The notes beneath the pieces are model-generated. The model searched no databases. It saw nothing but the letters and a program-made list of their open reading frames with translations, and was not told the origin of the DNA. Positions 55,468-64,000 of a stretch of 64,000 nt of DNA are shown one piece after another. The stretch is from Dyadobacter fanqingshengii. Its GTDB lineage: Bacteria; Bacteroidota; Bacteroidia; Cytophagales; Spirosomataceae. The position numbers and the translations under genes were made by a program. The DNA is taken from positions 3,038,001-3,102,000 of the forward strand of contig NZ_CP098806.1 of the NCBI RefSeq assembly GCF_023822005.2. The letters are read 5' to 3'. The first letter of the stretch is position 1. Each line of letters starts with the position of its first letter.

Positions 55468-56388
55468 ATGAGAAAAGAATTTTCAAACGCTATGGAACAG
55501 TTGGCAGTGGAAGATGATTCCATTGTTTTCATTACCGGCGATCTTGGCTATAATGCATTGGAAAATTTGCAGGCCAAATTAGGGAAGCGGTTCATTAATG
55601 CAGGCGTTGCAGAGCAAAATATGGTTGGCGTTGCAGCCGGATTTGCACATAAAGGTTATAAAGTTTTCTGTTACAGCATTGCCCCTTTTATCGTTTACCG
55701 TTGCCTGGAGCAGTTTCGTAATGATGTGTGTTTCAATAATTTACCTGTGTTTCTGGTTGGAAACGGCGGTGGTTATGGATATGGCATCATGGGAAGCAGC
55801 CACCATACAATTGAAGATCTGGCTTGCCTCAGCGGTCAGCAAAATGTCAATGTATGGGTGCCTGCATTTGCCGATGAAGTTGAACCTGTTATCCGCCAGA
55901 TTGTGGCAGATGGCCGTCCCGCTTACTTGCGCTTAGGCGCTGGCAAAACAACGCCTGACAATAGTTACATCTCAGGTTCATTTAAAGTAATACATGCCCC
56001 TGAAACAGCTGAAATCACTGTTTTTGCACTCGGGCCGATCGCTAATAATGTCATGTCAGCCTTGTCGCTTTCCGAAGATCTTGCTCCCAAAGTGAATGTA
56101 TTGACAGCATTGCATTTCCCCTTACAAATTACTGATGAAGTGGAAGCATTGATCAGAAAAGCGCCTTCAATTCTGGTTGCAGAAGAGCACATTAGCACGG
56201 GCGGACTCGCGCAGCAGCTTTCTGTTCAGCTTCTGGAAAAAGGAATCTTCCCTCGCAGCTTTAAAAGTCTGAAAGCGGAGGGTTATCCAAATGGGCGCTA
56301 CGGAAGCCAGACTTATCACCAGAAACTTTCCGGTCTGGACCCTGATTCCATCATTGCGCATATTGGGCAGTTAATGATTCCGGCATGA
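55468..56388 (+). CDS. Transketolase, C-terminal subunit
   Basis: The protein has 306 residues, the second (pyrimidine-binding and C-terminal) half of transketolase. INAGVAEQNMVGVAAGFAHKG contains the catalytic Glu that activates ThDP; later NGGGYGYGIMGSSHHTIEDLA and VAEEHISTGGLAQQL. It pairs with the N-subunit 2 kb upstream. The next gene starts inside its stop (ATGA), so they are coupled. Confidence 0.92.
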   Translation: MRKEFSNAMEQLAVEDDSIVFITGDLGYNALENLQAKLGKRFINAGVAEQNMVGVAAGFAHKGYKVFCYSIAPFIVYRCLEQFRNDVCFNNLPVFLVGNGGGYGYGIMGSSHHTIEDLACLSGQQNVNVWVPAFADEVEPVIRQIVADGRPAYLRLGAGKTTPDNSYISGSFKVIHAPETAEITVFALGPIANNVMSALSLSEDLAPKVNVLTALHFPLQITDEVEALIRKAPSILVAEEHISTGGLAQQLSVQLLEKGIFPRSFKSLKAEGYPNGRYGSQTYHQKLSGLDPDSIIAHIGQLMIPA

Positions 56389-58079
56389 CGAAAAAGGCTT
56401 TAACCATCATTCTGAGCCTGATCTTGCTGCTACCGGTCCTGATATACTTTACGGTCTGGAATTATTATGCTATCAACATTCCGAAGTATGATGACCATGC
56501 TTTAAAAGAATTCATCCTTTATTATTCGCAAGCCACCACCTGGAAAGAAAAGATCTGGTTGCTTTTTAAACAGCATAACGAACACCGGATCTCTTTGACA
56601 CGGCTCATCTCCTGGTGGGATTATTCGTTATTCGGATCATTGAATTACCGGCACCTGATGACAGCGGGGAATCTGCTGCTTTTGGCTGTTATACCGCTTT
56701 GGTATGAACTCCTGAAAAAGAACAAAAAGCCCTTATCCGCGTTATTACCCGTTCCATTTCTCTGGCTTACGCTCGCATTTTGGGAAAACATGTACTGGGG
56801 AATGGCCGCGATCCAAAACTTCGGCGTTGTTACATTGACCGTCTGGACACTGTATTTGTGTATCAACTTCAAAACCCTGCCATTCGCAATTTCCCTTCTT
56901 CTGACTGCCGTAACGATCCTTACGAGCGGAAATGGACTGCTGGTTCTTCCATTAGGTGCCCTACTAATATTTCTAACTGGAAACAGAAAACGATTCGCAT
57001 TGTGGCTCATCGTGAGCGCCGTCGAGATTTTCTGTTATTTCAATTGGTATACCAAACCGGAATCAAATCCTGAGTCGAAAGCTTCGATTTTCCAGTTTGT
57101 AAAGGGTTATATGGCGTTTTTAGGATCTTTTGCAGAATCCTTCCCGGTGGCCGACCATATTAAGGTTTGCTTTTTTATGGGCATTATTTTGTTTCTGGTG
57201 GCTATTTCAATTGTTTCAACGACGCTGTTTCGCATTGTCAGGAATAAGTATAGCCAGAAGTTCGAGCGCATTACTGACCTTTTTTGTCTTGGAACCATAC
57301 TTTTCATTCTTGCCACCGCATTAATCGTTGTTTACAGCCGCGCGGGATTTGGTTTCGATACGCTGGTAACAAGTCGCTATAAAATCTACTCCGTGCTGCT
57401 GCTGATCGTAGCGTATTTATATGTGGTGATCCCGATCCGGGGGAGTTTTCTTTCCCCATATGTAACCGCTATTGTGTTCCTGGGCATCTTATTTAACATT
57501 TTCAGCTATCATTATCACCTGGTTGACGCCTATAATCTGCGAAAAGAGCTGACCACTTATCAGTTCAACTGGACTTTTGCCGATAAAAAACTGGCCTACC
57601 CGACCGATACATCATTTGCTGCCAACATTGTTGAAAAAACACCTGTTTTTTACGACAAACTGCTCCCGCTCATTGCAGTTGCAGACAGACAAACATACGC
57701 GGGAAACTCACGCGGCCTGACGGAATTATATGATCGCACAGTTTTCAAACCCGGAAAAGAAAACCTGATCATTGAAAACAATACATTCACCAGCCAGCGA
57801 TTGCAGGACAGCGGCATTTACGTTTTACTCAGTTCAAAGGACCGCTATTATTTGTTTCCAGCATTGAGAACGCGGAACACGAGCAGGAAAGAATTGTTTT
57901 TAAAGCAATATTATTTCGCGCCGGGATTCAGGGCAAACATTCCTTTTTCCGAAATGGATAAGGGACTGTATGATGTTGCATTGATCCGTCAGCAAGGCGA
58001 CCAAACGGGCATTCTCTTCCAGAATCAGAAGGTGAAGGTGAATGAAACAAAGAAAATCAAAGTGAAGGTAAACTGGTAA
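56385..58079 (+). CDS. Polytopic membrane protein with GT-C-like acidic pair (unrecognised family)
   Basis: The protein has 564 residues with about 10 transmembrane helices in the first 400 residues and a soluble C-terminal part. After TM1 it reads PKYDDHALKEFIL, an Asp pair in the position used by GT-C glycosyltransferases, followed by HNEHRISLTRL. The family itself is not recognised, so a glycosyltransferase role is inference from topology, this motif and context. It overlaps the transketolase C-subunit gene by 4 nt and is 2 nt from the acyltransferase gene, so it belongs to the same operon. Confidence 0.75.
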   Translation: MTKKALTIILSLILLLPVLIYFTVWNYYAINIPKYDDHALKEFILYYSQATTWKEKIWLLFKQHNEHRISLTRLISWWDYSLFGSLNYRHLMTAGNLLLLAVIPLWYELLKKNKKPLSALLPVPFLWLTLAFWENMYWGMAAIQNFGVVTLTVWTLYLCINFKTLPFAISLLLTAVTILTSGNGLLVLPLGALLIFLTGNRKRFALWLIVSAVEIFCYFNWYTKPESNPESKASIFQFVKGYMAFLGSFAESFPVADHIKVCFFMGIILFLVAISIVSTTLFRIVRNKYSQKFERITDLFCLGTILFILATALIVVYSRAGFGFDTLVTSRYKIYSVLLLIVAYLYVVIPIRGSFLSPYVTAIVFLGILFNIFSYHYHLVDAYNLRKELTTYQFNWTFADKKLAYPTDTSFAANIVEKTPVFYDKLLPLIAVADRQTYAGNSRGLTELYDRTVFKPGKENLIIENNTFTSQRLQDSGIYVLLSSKDRYYLFPALRTRNTSRKELFLKQYYFAPGFRANIPFSEMDKGLYDVALIRQQGDQTGILFQNQKVKVNETKKIKVKVNW

Positions 58080-58081
58080 TT

Positions 58082-59200
58082 ATGCGCACCACATCACAGG
58101 GACATATTATTCAACTTGATGGAATCCGCTTTATTGCCATTGCGCTGGTTCTCATTGAACATCTTTTTGTAGAAGTTAACACCGTCCCTGTCGGCGCAAC
58201 GGGGGTGACGATCTTTTTTGTGCTCAGTGGCTTTTTGATTTCCAGAATTCTCTTAAAAAGTAAAGAAAAGAACTTTGGAACAGAAGGTGGATTTAACAAA
58301 TATCTCAGCAAATTCCTCATACGCAGGACAATCCGGATTTTCCCGGTCTATTATCTGACGATTTTGCTGCTCTACATTTTCAATGTGCCCCCGGTTAGGG
58401 AAAAGTTGGGCTGGCTGGCATTATACGGGACCAACATTTACATGGCCTGGAATAAAACCTGGATGGGTTCCATGGACCATTTGTGGTCGCTGGCGGTTGA
58501 AGAGCAGGTTTATTTATTCTTCCCTTTCCTCATCTTTTTCGTTCCAAAAGGCAAGCTCGTTCCGGTTCTAGGGATCATGGGCTTGCTTAGTCTTGGCTTT
58601 CGGTTTTACTATTACTATGCACATCCGGACTTTGCCATTGATGATTGGATCGTTACCTACGTGAGCACCCCTGCCTGCCTGGATTCTTTTGCGCTGGGTG
58701 GGTTACTTGCCTGGTTGCAGGTTTACAGGAATGATTTTTTCGAAAAATTGTTTAGTAAGTCATGGCCGGTTATGCTGGCATTCGCAGTCTGGGTTTTGCT
58801 GCAATTCTGGTCCAAAACATTTGAAAACAGGTTCAATGTTTCATTCGTTGTTCTGGACAGAACGGTGTCTTCCATCTTCGGATTCTTTTTGATCGGCCGG
58901 GCTGTAATGGGCTACACAGGGATTATGGCCGCTTTTCTGGAAAATCCAGTCAGCATTTATTTGGGTAAAATCAGTTACGGCTTGTATCTCTATCACAATT
59001 TTGTCTACAACCACTTTCACAGTGGTCCAATGCATCCAACCGTCCGTATTTTCCGGAAAATCTATCAGTATGCGCCCGATCTGAAAGGTTCAGTTGCCTT
59101 TGAAGCGATGGTTGTGATCACATTAACAATTGCCGTTGCTGCCTTTTCCTGGCATTTTTTCGAAAAGCCTATCAACGCCTTGAAGGACAAGTACGCTTAG
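58082..59200 (+). CDS. OafA/YrhL-type acyltransferase (acyltransferase 3)
   Basis: The protein has 372 residues with ten membrane helices. Family marks are LDGIRFIAIALVLIEHLF, TGVTIFFVLSGFLISRILL, RRTIRIFPVYYL and SLAVEEQVYLFFPFLIFF. Such enzymes move acetyl or other acyl groups across the membrane onto glycans. It is tightly linked to the upstream membrane protein gene. Confidence 0.92.
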   Translation: MRTTSQGHIIQLDGIRFIAIALVLIEHLFVEVNTVPVGATGVTIFFVLSGFLISRILLKSKEKNFGTEGGFNKYLSKFLIRRTIRIFPVYYLTILLLYIFNVPPVREKLGWLALYGTNIYMAWNKTWMGSMDHLWSLAVEEQVYLFFPFLIFFVPKGKLVPVLGIMGLLSLGFRFYYYYAHPDFAIDDWIVTYVSTPACLDSFALGGLLAWLQVYRNDFFEKLFSKSWPVMLAFAVWVLLQFWSKTFENRFNVSFVVLDRTVSSIFGFFLIGRAVMGYTGIMAAFLENPVSIYLGKISYGLYLYHNFVYNHFHSGPMHPTVRIFRKIYQYAPDLKGSVAFEAMVVITLTIAVAAFSWHFFEKPINALKDKYA

Positions 59201-59275
59201 TAATTTATCATTACCATAGCCCGGTTACAGGCTTTATTTATTAATTTCGCGCAACCATACCAAATACGTTTCTGC

Positions 59276-60019
59276 ATGTCGTACCTTCTTAGTATAGTAA
59301 TGCCCGCATACAATGAACAGGATTGTATCGAAAAGGTAGTATATAATTGGACTAATTTTCTAAAAAATAAATTTCCCAACGACAATACAACACTAATTGT
59401 AATTAATGACGGCTCAAAAGACAATACAAAAGTGCTTTTGGACAAATTACAGCAAGAAGTGACCCATCTTACCGTCGTTAATCAAAAAAATGGCGGCCAC
59501 GGTAATGCTGTCGTGAATGGTTATCGCAAAGCACTGGAACTGGGCTCGGAATATGTGTTCCAGACAGACAGCGATGATCAGTTTGTGTCAGATGATTTTG
59601 ATAAACTTTGGAATAAGCGCAGCCAATCGCAATTTATCCTGGGTTACAGAGAAGTGAGACATGATGCCGGCGTGCGTTTGTTCATCACTAAATTCCTCCG
59701 CGGCACGATCTCGACGGTTTACGGCACGTTCATTATGGACAGCAACATTCCTTTCCGTTTGATCAAAGGAACATTCCTGCAAAAACTAATGAACCAGCTC
59801 CCTGATCCTGAGCCATTTGCACCCAACATTTTCTTGTCTGTAATGGCTAAAAAGTCAGGTCAGGAATTGTTTGATATCCCCATTACCCATAAAGATCGTG
59901 AGACCGGAACGGTTTCAATCGTCAAATGGAACCTCTGGAAGGTTTGTATACGCAGCTTTAAAGAACTGTTGCGGTTTCGACTTGAACTTAATAAAAAGGT
60001 GAAAGCGATCCGTGCTTAA
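59276..60019 (+). CDS. Soluble GT2 glycosyltransferase
   Basis: The protein has 247 residues, a single GT-A domain with SIVMPAYNEQDCIEKVV, VINDGSKDNTKVL and a TDSDDQF metal motif, similar to the catalytic domain of dolichol-phosphate-mannose synthases but without membrane helices. It is probably the cytosolic sugar-transfer step. The gene is 75 bp after the acyltransferase gene. Confidence 0.9.
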   Translation: MSYLLSIVMPAYNEQDCIEKVVYNWTNFLKNKFPNDNTTLIVINDGSKDNTKVLLDKLQQEVTHLTVVNQKNGGHGNAVVNGYRKALELGSEYVFQTDSDDQFVSDDFDKLWNKRSQSQFILGYREVRHDAGVRLFITKFLRGTISTVYGTFIMDSNIPFRLIKGTFLQKLMNQLPDPEPFAPNIFLSVMAKKSGQELFDIPITHKDRETGTVSIVKWNLWKVCIRSFKELLRFRLELNKKVKAIRA

Positions 60020-60030
60020 ATAATAGGCTT

Positions 60031-62715
60031 GTGTCGAAAAAATACATTATTGCTATCCTGCTCGCTGCTGTCCTTGCGGCAGCAGGATATTTTCTGTTCC
60101 AATATTCACGGGGTTCTGCTGCTGCGTGGAAATTCATTCCGTCCAGCGCCCTCGTAGTCATTACCAGCGAGCACCTTCAGGATTCTCTTTACGTCGCCAC
60201 GGATGCTAATCTGGATGTAAAAAGGTTGCCTTTACTCGATGTTGCCAGTGACAATTTATCGCTCCTCAATCTTTTCACCAAGGACCAGAAGAAGCTCAAT
60301 AACTTCCTCAAAAACAAAGCATTATCCTATTCCTATCATCCCCGCACCAGCACAGAATGGGGTGTGATCATGTACATTCCCATTGCCAGCGAGGAAGAAG
60401 CCAAATGGCTGAGCACACCGCAAAATCCAAGCATTCGCGCGCTGCATCACAACTTCCAGGATCACCGGATCACGGATATTATCGACGCCAATTCCCGCCC
60501 TCTTTTTTCGTATCTTATTGAAGATCATTATCTGATCGTCAGCTATTATGGAGATTTGATCGAAGATGCGGTTCGGGCTTCTTCGTTGAACATTGAATCA
60601 TTCAAACTAAAATCCCGGTTTTCAAGCATTAATGATTTTGATTACGGAACAAGCATTTACTTGCGTAATGACGCTTGGAAATCGGTTATTTCGGGTGACA
60701 ACATTAATAACAATTTTTACGAGTTCGGCCGGAATTTCCCCAATTTCCAGGATTTCCACATTGAAGAAGCCAAGGCAAAAGGCAGTCTTTCCTTGAAATC
60801 GACCGGGACGGGCGCGCCGGATTATTATCTTACCGACATTGTTAAAGACATTCCCGGCGCACCATTCACGGGACATAGGCACATTTCCCAGCAAACGTCC
60901 TTTCTCTACAGATCCGGCGTGGTTGACCGGGCTGCATTCCAAAAAGAGTTTCAGCAATGGCACAAAAAATACAAATCCGAAGCCTGGAACAAGCTCAATT
61001 ACTACATCGGAAAAGAAAGCAATCAACTGATCGATAATCTTGGCGCTGAATTGATTTTATGCCAATTGGAAGAAAATAACAGCATTACCGACGGAAAAAT
61101 CCTTCTGGCTGAATTTTCCAATTATGAAAAATTGCGTCCTGTGCTCCAAAAACTGGCGCGATTGGCCAATGAAGAAACCAACGTTTCTATAGACCAATAT
61201 CAGGGTTACGACATTTATTCTGTCCCCATTCCCGAGCTGCCGACCGGACTTTACGGACCGATGTTTTCGGGTTTTCCCCGCAGTTACATTACCTACATTG
61301 CGCCTTATCTGGTGATTAGCAACAACTCCCAGGTTTTGCAAAATTACATTGTAGATTACGAGAACCAGATTACATGGAAGCAATCGCCGGAATACGACAG
61401 TATACTGACGTCCGCAAAATCGGAGGCGCAACTTTCGCTGATCGTGAATTTGCGGAAAGCGCAAACGCGTGCCGGAAATGGCGGGATTAAGAAATATACC
61501 GATCTGGTTTCCAAAATGGAATCACTTGTATTTCAATGTAAATACGAAGATGGTGACGCATACCCGGAAATTACGCTCATTCCCAAAAAGCGGCAGACCG
61601 CCAGAAAAGTCCTGAACCGGACATTCCTGAACATTGACATTGAATGGCCGGATATTTTCGATACGGAACTGGCCGCATTGCAAAATCCAATTGACGGAAG
61701 TTCGGAGATTCTGCTGACTGACAAACAAAATAATTTACTTAGAACCAACAACTTACGAGAAGGCAAAACGGAGACGATCGCTAAGCTCAATGGCCCGATC
61801 ATTACTTCGGCTTACAAAGTCGATTTCCTGAACATTGGCAGACAGCAACGCATCTTTGCAACAAAAAGTACTGTTTACGCGCTGGATGAAGATGATTCGA
61901 CAACGGTCACCACATTCACGGGTTCTTTACCGTCCGGCCAGGACATTGCTGCATTGTATGCAATCGATGGCGGTGATGATGGCAGTAACCGGTTTATTAT
62001 CAAAAACACTGCCGAAGAGCTCTTCCTCTGGGAAAATGTGACCAAGCCAATCCGACGCCTCAACCATTCGGTGCAATTCGAAAACATTCAAAGTCCCGTT
62101 GTGGCATTGAACCAGATTGGAAACCGTGGTTTTATCGTTACCCAGAAAAACGGCAAAATCTTCCTGCTGAAAGAAAACGGAACCGTCCGCCAGGGATTCC
62201 CGGTTGACATCCTTACCCGAACTGAAAGTGCATTCACGTGGACACAAGATCCTGCTACCGGCCAGCCTGAGCTTGTGGGTGTGAGCGTTTCAGGTGAATT
62301 GGTCCGCATTAGCCTGGATGGAAAGATCACGTCCCGGAAGCAGTTACTAAGGCCTGAGCCTGGTTCAAAGTTCAAAACCTTATTCGACCGAAATTCCCTG
62401 GATTGGATCCTGATCCGGTCGTTAAATTCCAAAACGGCCATCATTACCAAGGATGGAAAAGACCTTTTTGAAATAAAAGATATTTTGCCAAATTCGGTCA
62501 TCCAATATCACTTCTTCGGCGTTGACAATCGTTTTATCACCATCAAGTCGGGAAGTTACACGACGGTTTTTGATATGACAGGCAAAAGACTGGGTGATAA
62601 GGCCATTCCGTCGGAAATGCCCGTTCAGCTCACTTATCAGCCCGGATATTATAAATTACTCATTTTCAGCCGGTCCGAGAAAAAGATACAGGTTTGGTCC
62701 GTTAAGCTTCGTTAA
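60031..62715 (+). CDS. Large membrane-anchored protein of unknown function (GTG start)
   Basis: The protein has 894 residues. It starts with GTG at 60031, just before MSKKYIIAILLAAVLAAAG, a signal anchor; no ATG lies near. The rest is extracytoplasmic. About 40-500 is mixed alpha/beta with a distant look of DUF3352-type lipoprotein-like domains (WKFIPSSALVVITSEHLQDSLYV). From about 600 there is a beta-propeller-like stretch with repeats (ALNQIGNRGFIVTQKNGKIFLLKE, PELVGVSVSGELVRISLDGK). No catalytic motif is visible. It is 11 bp after the GT2 gene and 5 bp before the SGNH gene, so it is firmly in the cluster. Confidence 0.7.
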   Translation: MSKKYIIAILLAAVLAAAGYFLFQYSRGSAAAWKFIPSSALVVITSEHLQDSLYVATDANLDVKRLPLLDVASDNLSLLNLFTKDQKKLNNFLKNKALSYSYHPRTSTEWGVIMYIPIASEEEAKWLSTPQNPSIRALHHNFQDHRITDIIDANSRPLFSYLIEDHYLIVSYYGDLIEDAVRASSLNIESFKLKSRFSSINDFDYGTSIYLRNDAWKSVISGDNINNNFYEFGRNFPNFQDFHIEEAKAKGSLSLKSTGTGAPDYYLTDIVKDIPGAPFTGHRHISQQTSFLYRSGVVDRAAFQKEFQQWHKKYKSEAWNKLNYYIGKESNQLIDNLGAELILCQLEENNSITDGKILLAEFSNYEKLRPVLQKLARLANEETNVSIDQYQGYDIYSVPIPELPTGLYGPMFSGFPRSYITYIAPYLVISNNSQVLQNYIVDYENQITWKQSPEYDSILTSAKSEAQLSLIVNLRKAQTRAGNGGIKKYTDLVSKMESLVFQCKYEDGDAYPEITLIPKKRQTARKVLNRTFLNIDIEWPDIFDTELAALQNPIDGSSEILLTDKQNNLLRTNNLREGKTETIAKLNGPIITSAYKVDFLNIGRQQRIFATKSTVYALDEDDSTTVTTFTGSLPSGQDIAALYAIDGGDDGSNRFIIKNTAEELFLWENVTKPIRRLNHSVQFENIQSPVVALNQIGNRGFIVTQKNGKIFLLKENGTVRQGFPVDILTRTESAFTWTQDPATGQPELVGVSVSGELVRISLDGKITSRKQLLRPEPGSKFKTLFDRNSLDWILIRSLNSKTAIITKDGKDLFEIKDILPNSVIQYHFFGVDNRFITIKSGSYTTVFDMTGKRLGDKAIPSEMPVQLTYQPGYYKLLIFSRSEKKIQVWSVKLR

Positions 62716-62720
62716 AAAAT

Positions 62721-63749
62721 ATGAAGTTTTTAAAATATACGATTTTAGTTTTAGGATGCATTATCTGGGCCTGCGGGCTTAATCCTACCCTGCTGGCATT
62801 GGTTGGAAAATATAAACTGATCACCGATGGTTATCAGTATGGCGACCTTTACCGGATGGCTAATCTTTCTGCATTTAAAGATCCGCGAAAGGAATGTCCG
62901 GATTACACGCCGCCCGCCAGAAAAGATTCTTCCAGAAAAGTCCACTTGTACATTGTTGGCGATAGTTTTACGGAAGATCAGCGCGTCGGCAAAAGCGATT
63001 TTGCAGTTGATAGATATCAATATGTGAAGTGGTCGGATATGTTGCATGTAAAATTAGACACGTCGGCAACAAACATTCTCCTGCTCGAATCCGTAGAAAG
63101 ACATTTCCGGCAACATCTGGCAACGCCCGTCACTTCTATTATTCCCGATTCCACAACATTTGTTCAAAGGGTGACAACCACCAAATTCATGCATAAGCTG
63201 GATGAGGCATTCAACGGAAAGCAGGCACAGGACAGGTTTGAAGCGCTTTTATTTCAAAATGAAGCTTTTTTGAAAGTAAAAGAATGGAAAGCGGATTTCA
63301 CTTATCATTTGTTCCATCGGATAAACACAAGCGTGACGCTGGTTGACAACGACCGGAGCGTGGTTTCTTATATGGATACGGACACGCCTCATGTGACCTC
63401 TTCCTTCTCTAAGATCCGTGAATCGGAGTTGGATTCGCTTGTTATGAATTTGCAAATCACCGAAGATTCAGCACTGGCAATGGGTTTTGACCTGGTGGCT
63501 TTATCGATCATTCCCAACAAAGTTTCCGTTTTGCAGCCAGAGTATGATGTTTATAATCAGTTGATTGAACGCGCTTACCAACATCCCAAGTTGCCCGTTC
63601 CTTACATTGACGTGCTTTCTGATTTCAGGAATATGGGAACGGCTTCCTACTTAAAAGGCGATTCGCACTGGACTTGCGAAGCGCAAAATTTGTGGCTTAA
63701 CAAAGTCAATACATTGATTAACAGCTTTGTGGATCAGGAAAATATTTGA
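62721..63749 (+). CDS. SGNH/AlgJ-like exported protein
   Basis: The protein has 342 residues with a signal anchor (LKYTILVLGCIIWACGL). An SGNH-like pair is visible: IVGDSFTEDQ (nucleophile region) and, near the end, KGDSHWTCEAQNLW, as in AlgJ/AlgX or DltD-type O-acyl-transfer proteins, where Asp and His of the DxHW-like motif are catalytic. It would suit the OafA-type acyltransferase encoded 3.5 kb upstream. The middle of the protein is not recognised. Confidence 0.75.
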   Translation: MKFLKYTILVLGCIIWACGLNPTLLALVGKYKLITDGYQYGDLYRMANLSAFKDPRKECPDYTPPARKDSSRKVHLYIVGDSFTEDQRVGKSDFAVDRYQYVKWSDMLHVKLDTSATNILLLESVERHFRQHLATPVTSIIPDSTTFVQRVTTTKFMHKLDEAFNGKQAQDRFEALLFQNEAFLKVKEWKADFTYHLFHRINTSVTLVDNDRSVVSYMDTDTPHVTSSFSKIRESELDSLVMNLQITEDSALAMGFDLVALSIIPNKVSVLQPEYDVYNQLIERAYQHPKLPVPYIDVLSDFRNMGTASYLKGDSHWTCEAQNLWLNKVNTLINSFVDQENI

Positions 63750-63833
63750 ATGTGTGCCTGCTTATCTGCCGGGATTTCCTACATTTAAGTGATTTACAAA
63801 ATGTAAGATATTCGCTTTTCAGATTTGGATGTT

Positions 63834-64000
63834 ATGAAGTATAATCAACCGCGCGGCATGCAATGTTCGACAGCGAAGGTCAGTAATTTCCTTTTTGCTG
63901 CTTTCATTCTCCTCTGTTCCATTTCTCTTAAAGCTCAAAATAATCAGCTGAAACCCGGTTTTGACAAAGAAGAGTATCTGGAACAACTGCGGATACACGT
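63834..64000 (+). CDS. N-terminal part of an exported protein (possible lipase-like family), truncated
   Basis: The frame starts at the ATG at 63834 (MKYNQPRGMQ) and runs 55 codons to the window end. The signal peptide is KVSNFLFAAFILLCSISLKAQ, followed by NNQLKPGFDKEEYLEQLRI. The LKPGFDK.EY pattern reminds me of secreted lipase-like proteins of Bacteroidota, but too little is visible to be sure. The 84 bases before it hold nothing recognisable. Confidence 0.6.
   Translation, partial: MKYNQPRGMQCSTAKVSNFLFAAFILLCSISLKAQNNQLKPGFDKEEYLEQLRIH

Noticed and set aside
52621..56388. Transketolase gene broken by an insertion
   Set aside because: Both parts are complete subunits with their own starts and stops, and overlap or abut neighbours as in an operon, so this is a natural two-subunit enzyme, not a disrupted gene.
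60031..60033. An ATG start for the 894-residue protein
   Set aside because: No ATG occurs near the signal anchor; the GTG directly precedes the anchor and lies 11 bp after the previous stop, so GTG is accepted as start.

Overview
The window reads as chromosomal DNA of a Bacteroidota bacterium of the order Cytophagales, most like Dyadobacter or a close relative in Spirosomaceae. This assignment is inferred from protein families and gene style, not from a database match. Supporting signs are TonB/PadR pairing, DUF4038 and SatD/DUF3307 proteins, an OmpA/PD40 protein, a LytS/LytTR two-component pair, weak or absent Shine-Dalgarno sites, and promoters of the TTG-N19-TAnnTTTG type. The best such promoter drives a tRNA-Asp array. 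No prophage, transposase or CRISPR array is visible; most of the window is ordinary core genome with a glycan-related accessory block at the right end.

Layout. 1-3.4 kb, mostly minus strand: the start of an unidentified membrane-anchored protein, tRNA-Ala with a terminator, a tiny lipoprotein, a DEDDh exonuclease, a TonB/PadR pair and an Lrp/AsnC regulator. 3.5-3.8 kb: a tRNA-like RNA whose folded arms all have normal lengths but whose variable arm is about 90 nt. 3.9-7.4 kb: a cupredoxin-dehydrogenase fusion and a DUF1801 protein. 7.45-7.9 kb: three tandem tRNA-Asp genes, the middle one split by two 14-nt insertions, plus a related tRNA fragment. 8-12.2 kb: Nif3-like protein, zinc-ribbon coiled-coil protein, TPR protein and RadC. 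12.2-15.7 kb (minus): DUF3298 lipoprotein, LytTR regulator, LytS-type kinase and histidine phosphatase. 15.8-17.5 kb: a hotdog thioesterase and an isochorismate synthase, probably both in menaquinone synthesis. 17.6-25.8 kb: a complete RND efflux pump (adaptor, permease, TolC) followed by an outer-membrane beta-barrel receptor. 25.9-31.1 kb: CvfB and two tandem amidohydrolase-fold proteins that have largely lost their metal sites. 31.2-33.5 kb: a small conserved protein, then satD-DUF3307 behind four palindromes at exactly 29-bp period, then a Spy-like protein with an Arg/Gly tail. 33.5-45.7 kb (minus): housekeeping genes (prfC, ppa, a GT2, trmN6, rnhA, pepT, a MazG-like enzyme, marC, a degenerate Nudix regulator, an aminotransferase, dapA, ligA). 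45.8-50.6 kb: a Uma2 protein, rpe, a DUF4038 glycosidase-like protein and an OmpA protein.

50.6-64 kb is a co-directional, tightly packed surface-glycan-like block: a GT39/GT-C transferase, a two-subunit transketolase whose halves are separated by an SDR-GT2 fusion gene, a polytopic protein with a GT-C-like acidic pair, an OafA-type acyltransferase, a soluble GT2, an 894-residue membrane-anchored protein of unknown function, and an SGNH/AlgJ-like protein. A plausible reading, which is inference, is that the transketolase and the SDR make or remodel a sugar, the GtrB-like GT2 domain loads it on a lipid carrier, the GT-C proteins transfer it outside the membrane, and the acyltransferase and SGNH proteins acylate it.

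Most notable signals: the tRNA-like RNA at 3.55 kb, the interrupted tRNA-Asp and its fragment, the phased palindrome/promoter array before satD, and the transketolase/SDR-GT2 arrangement.
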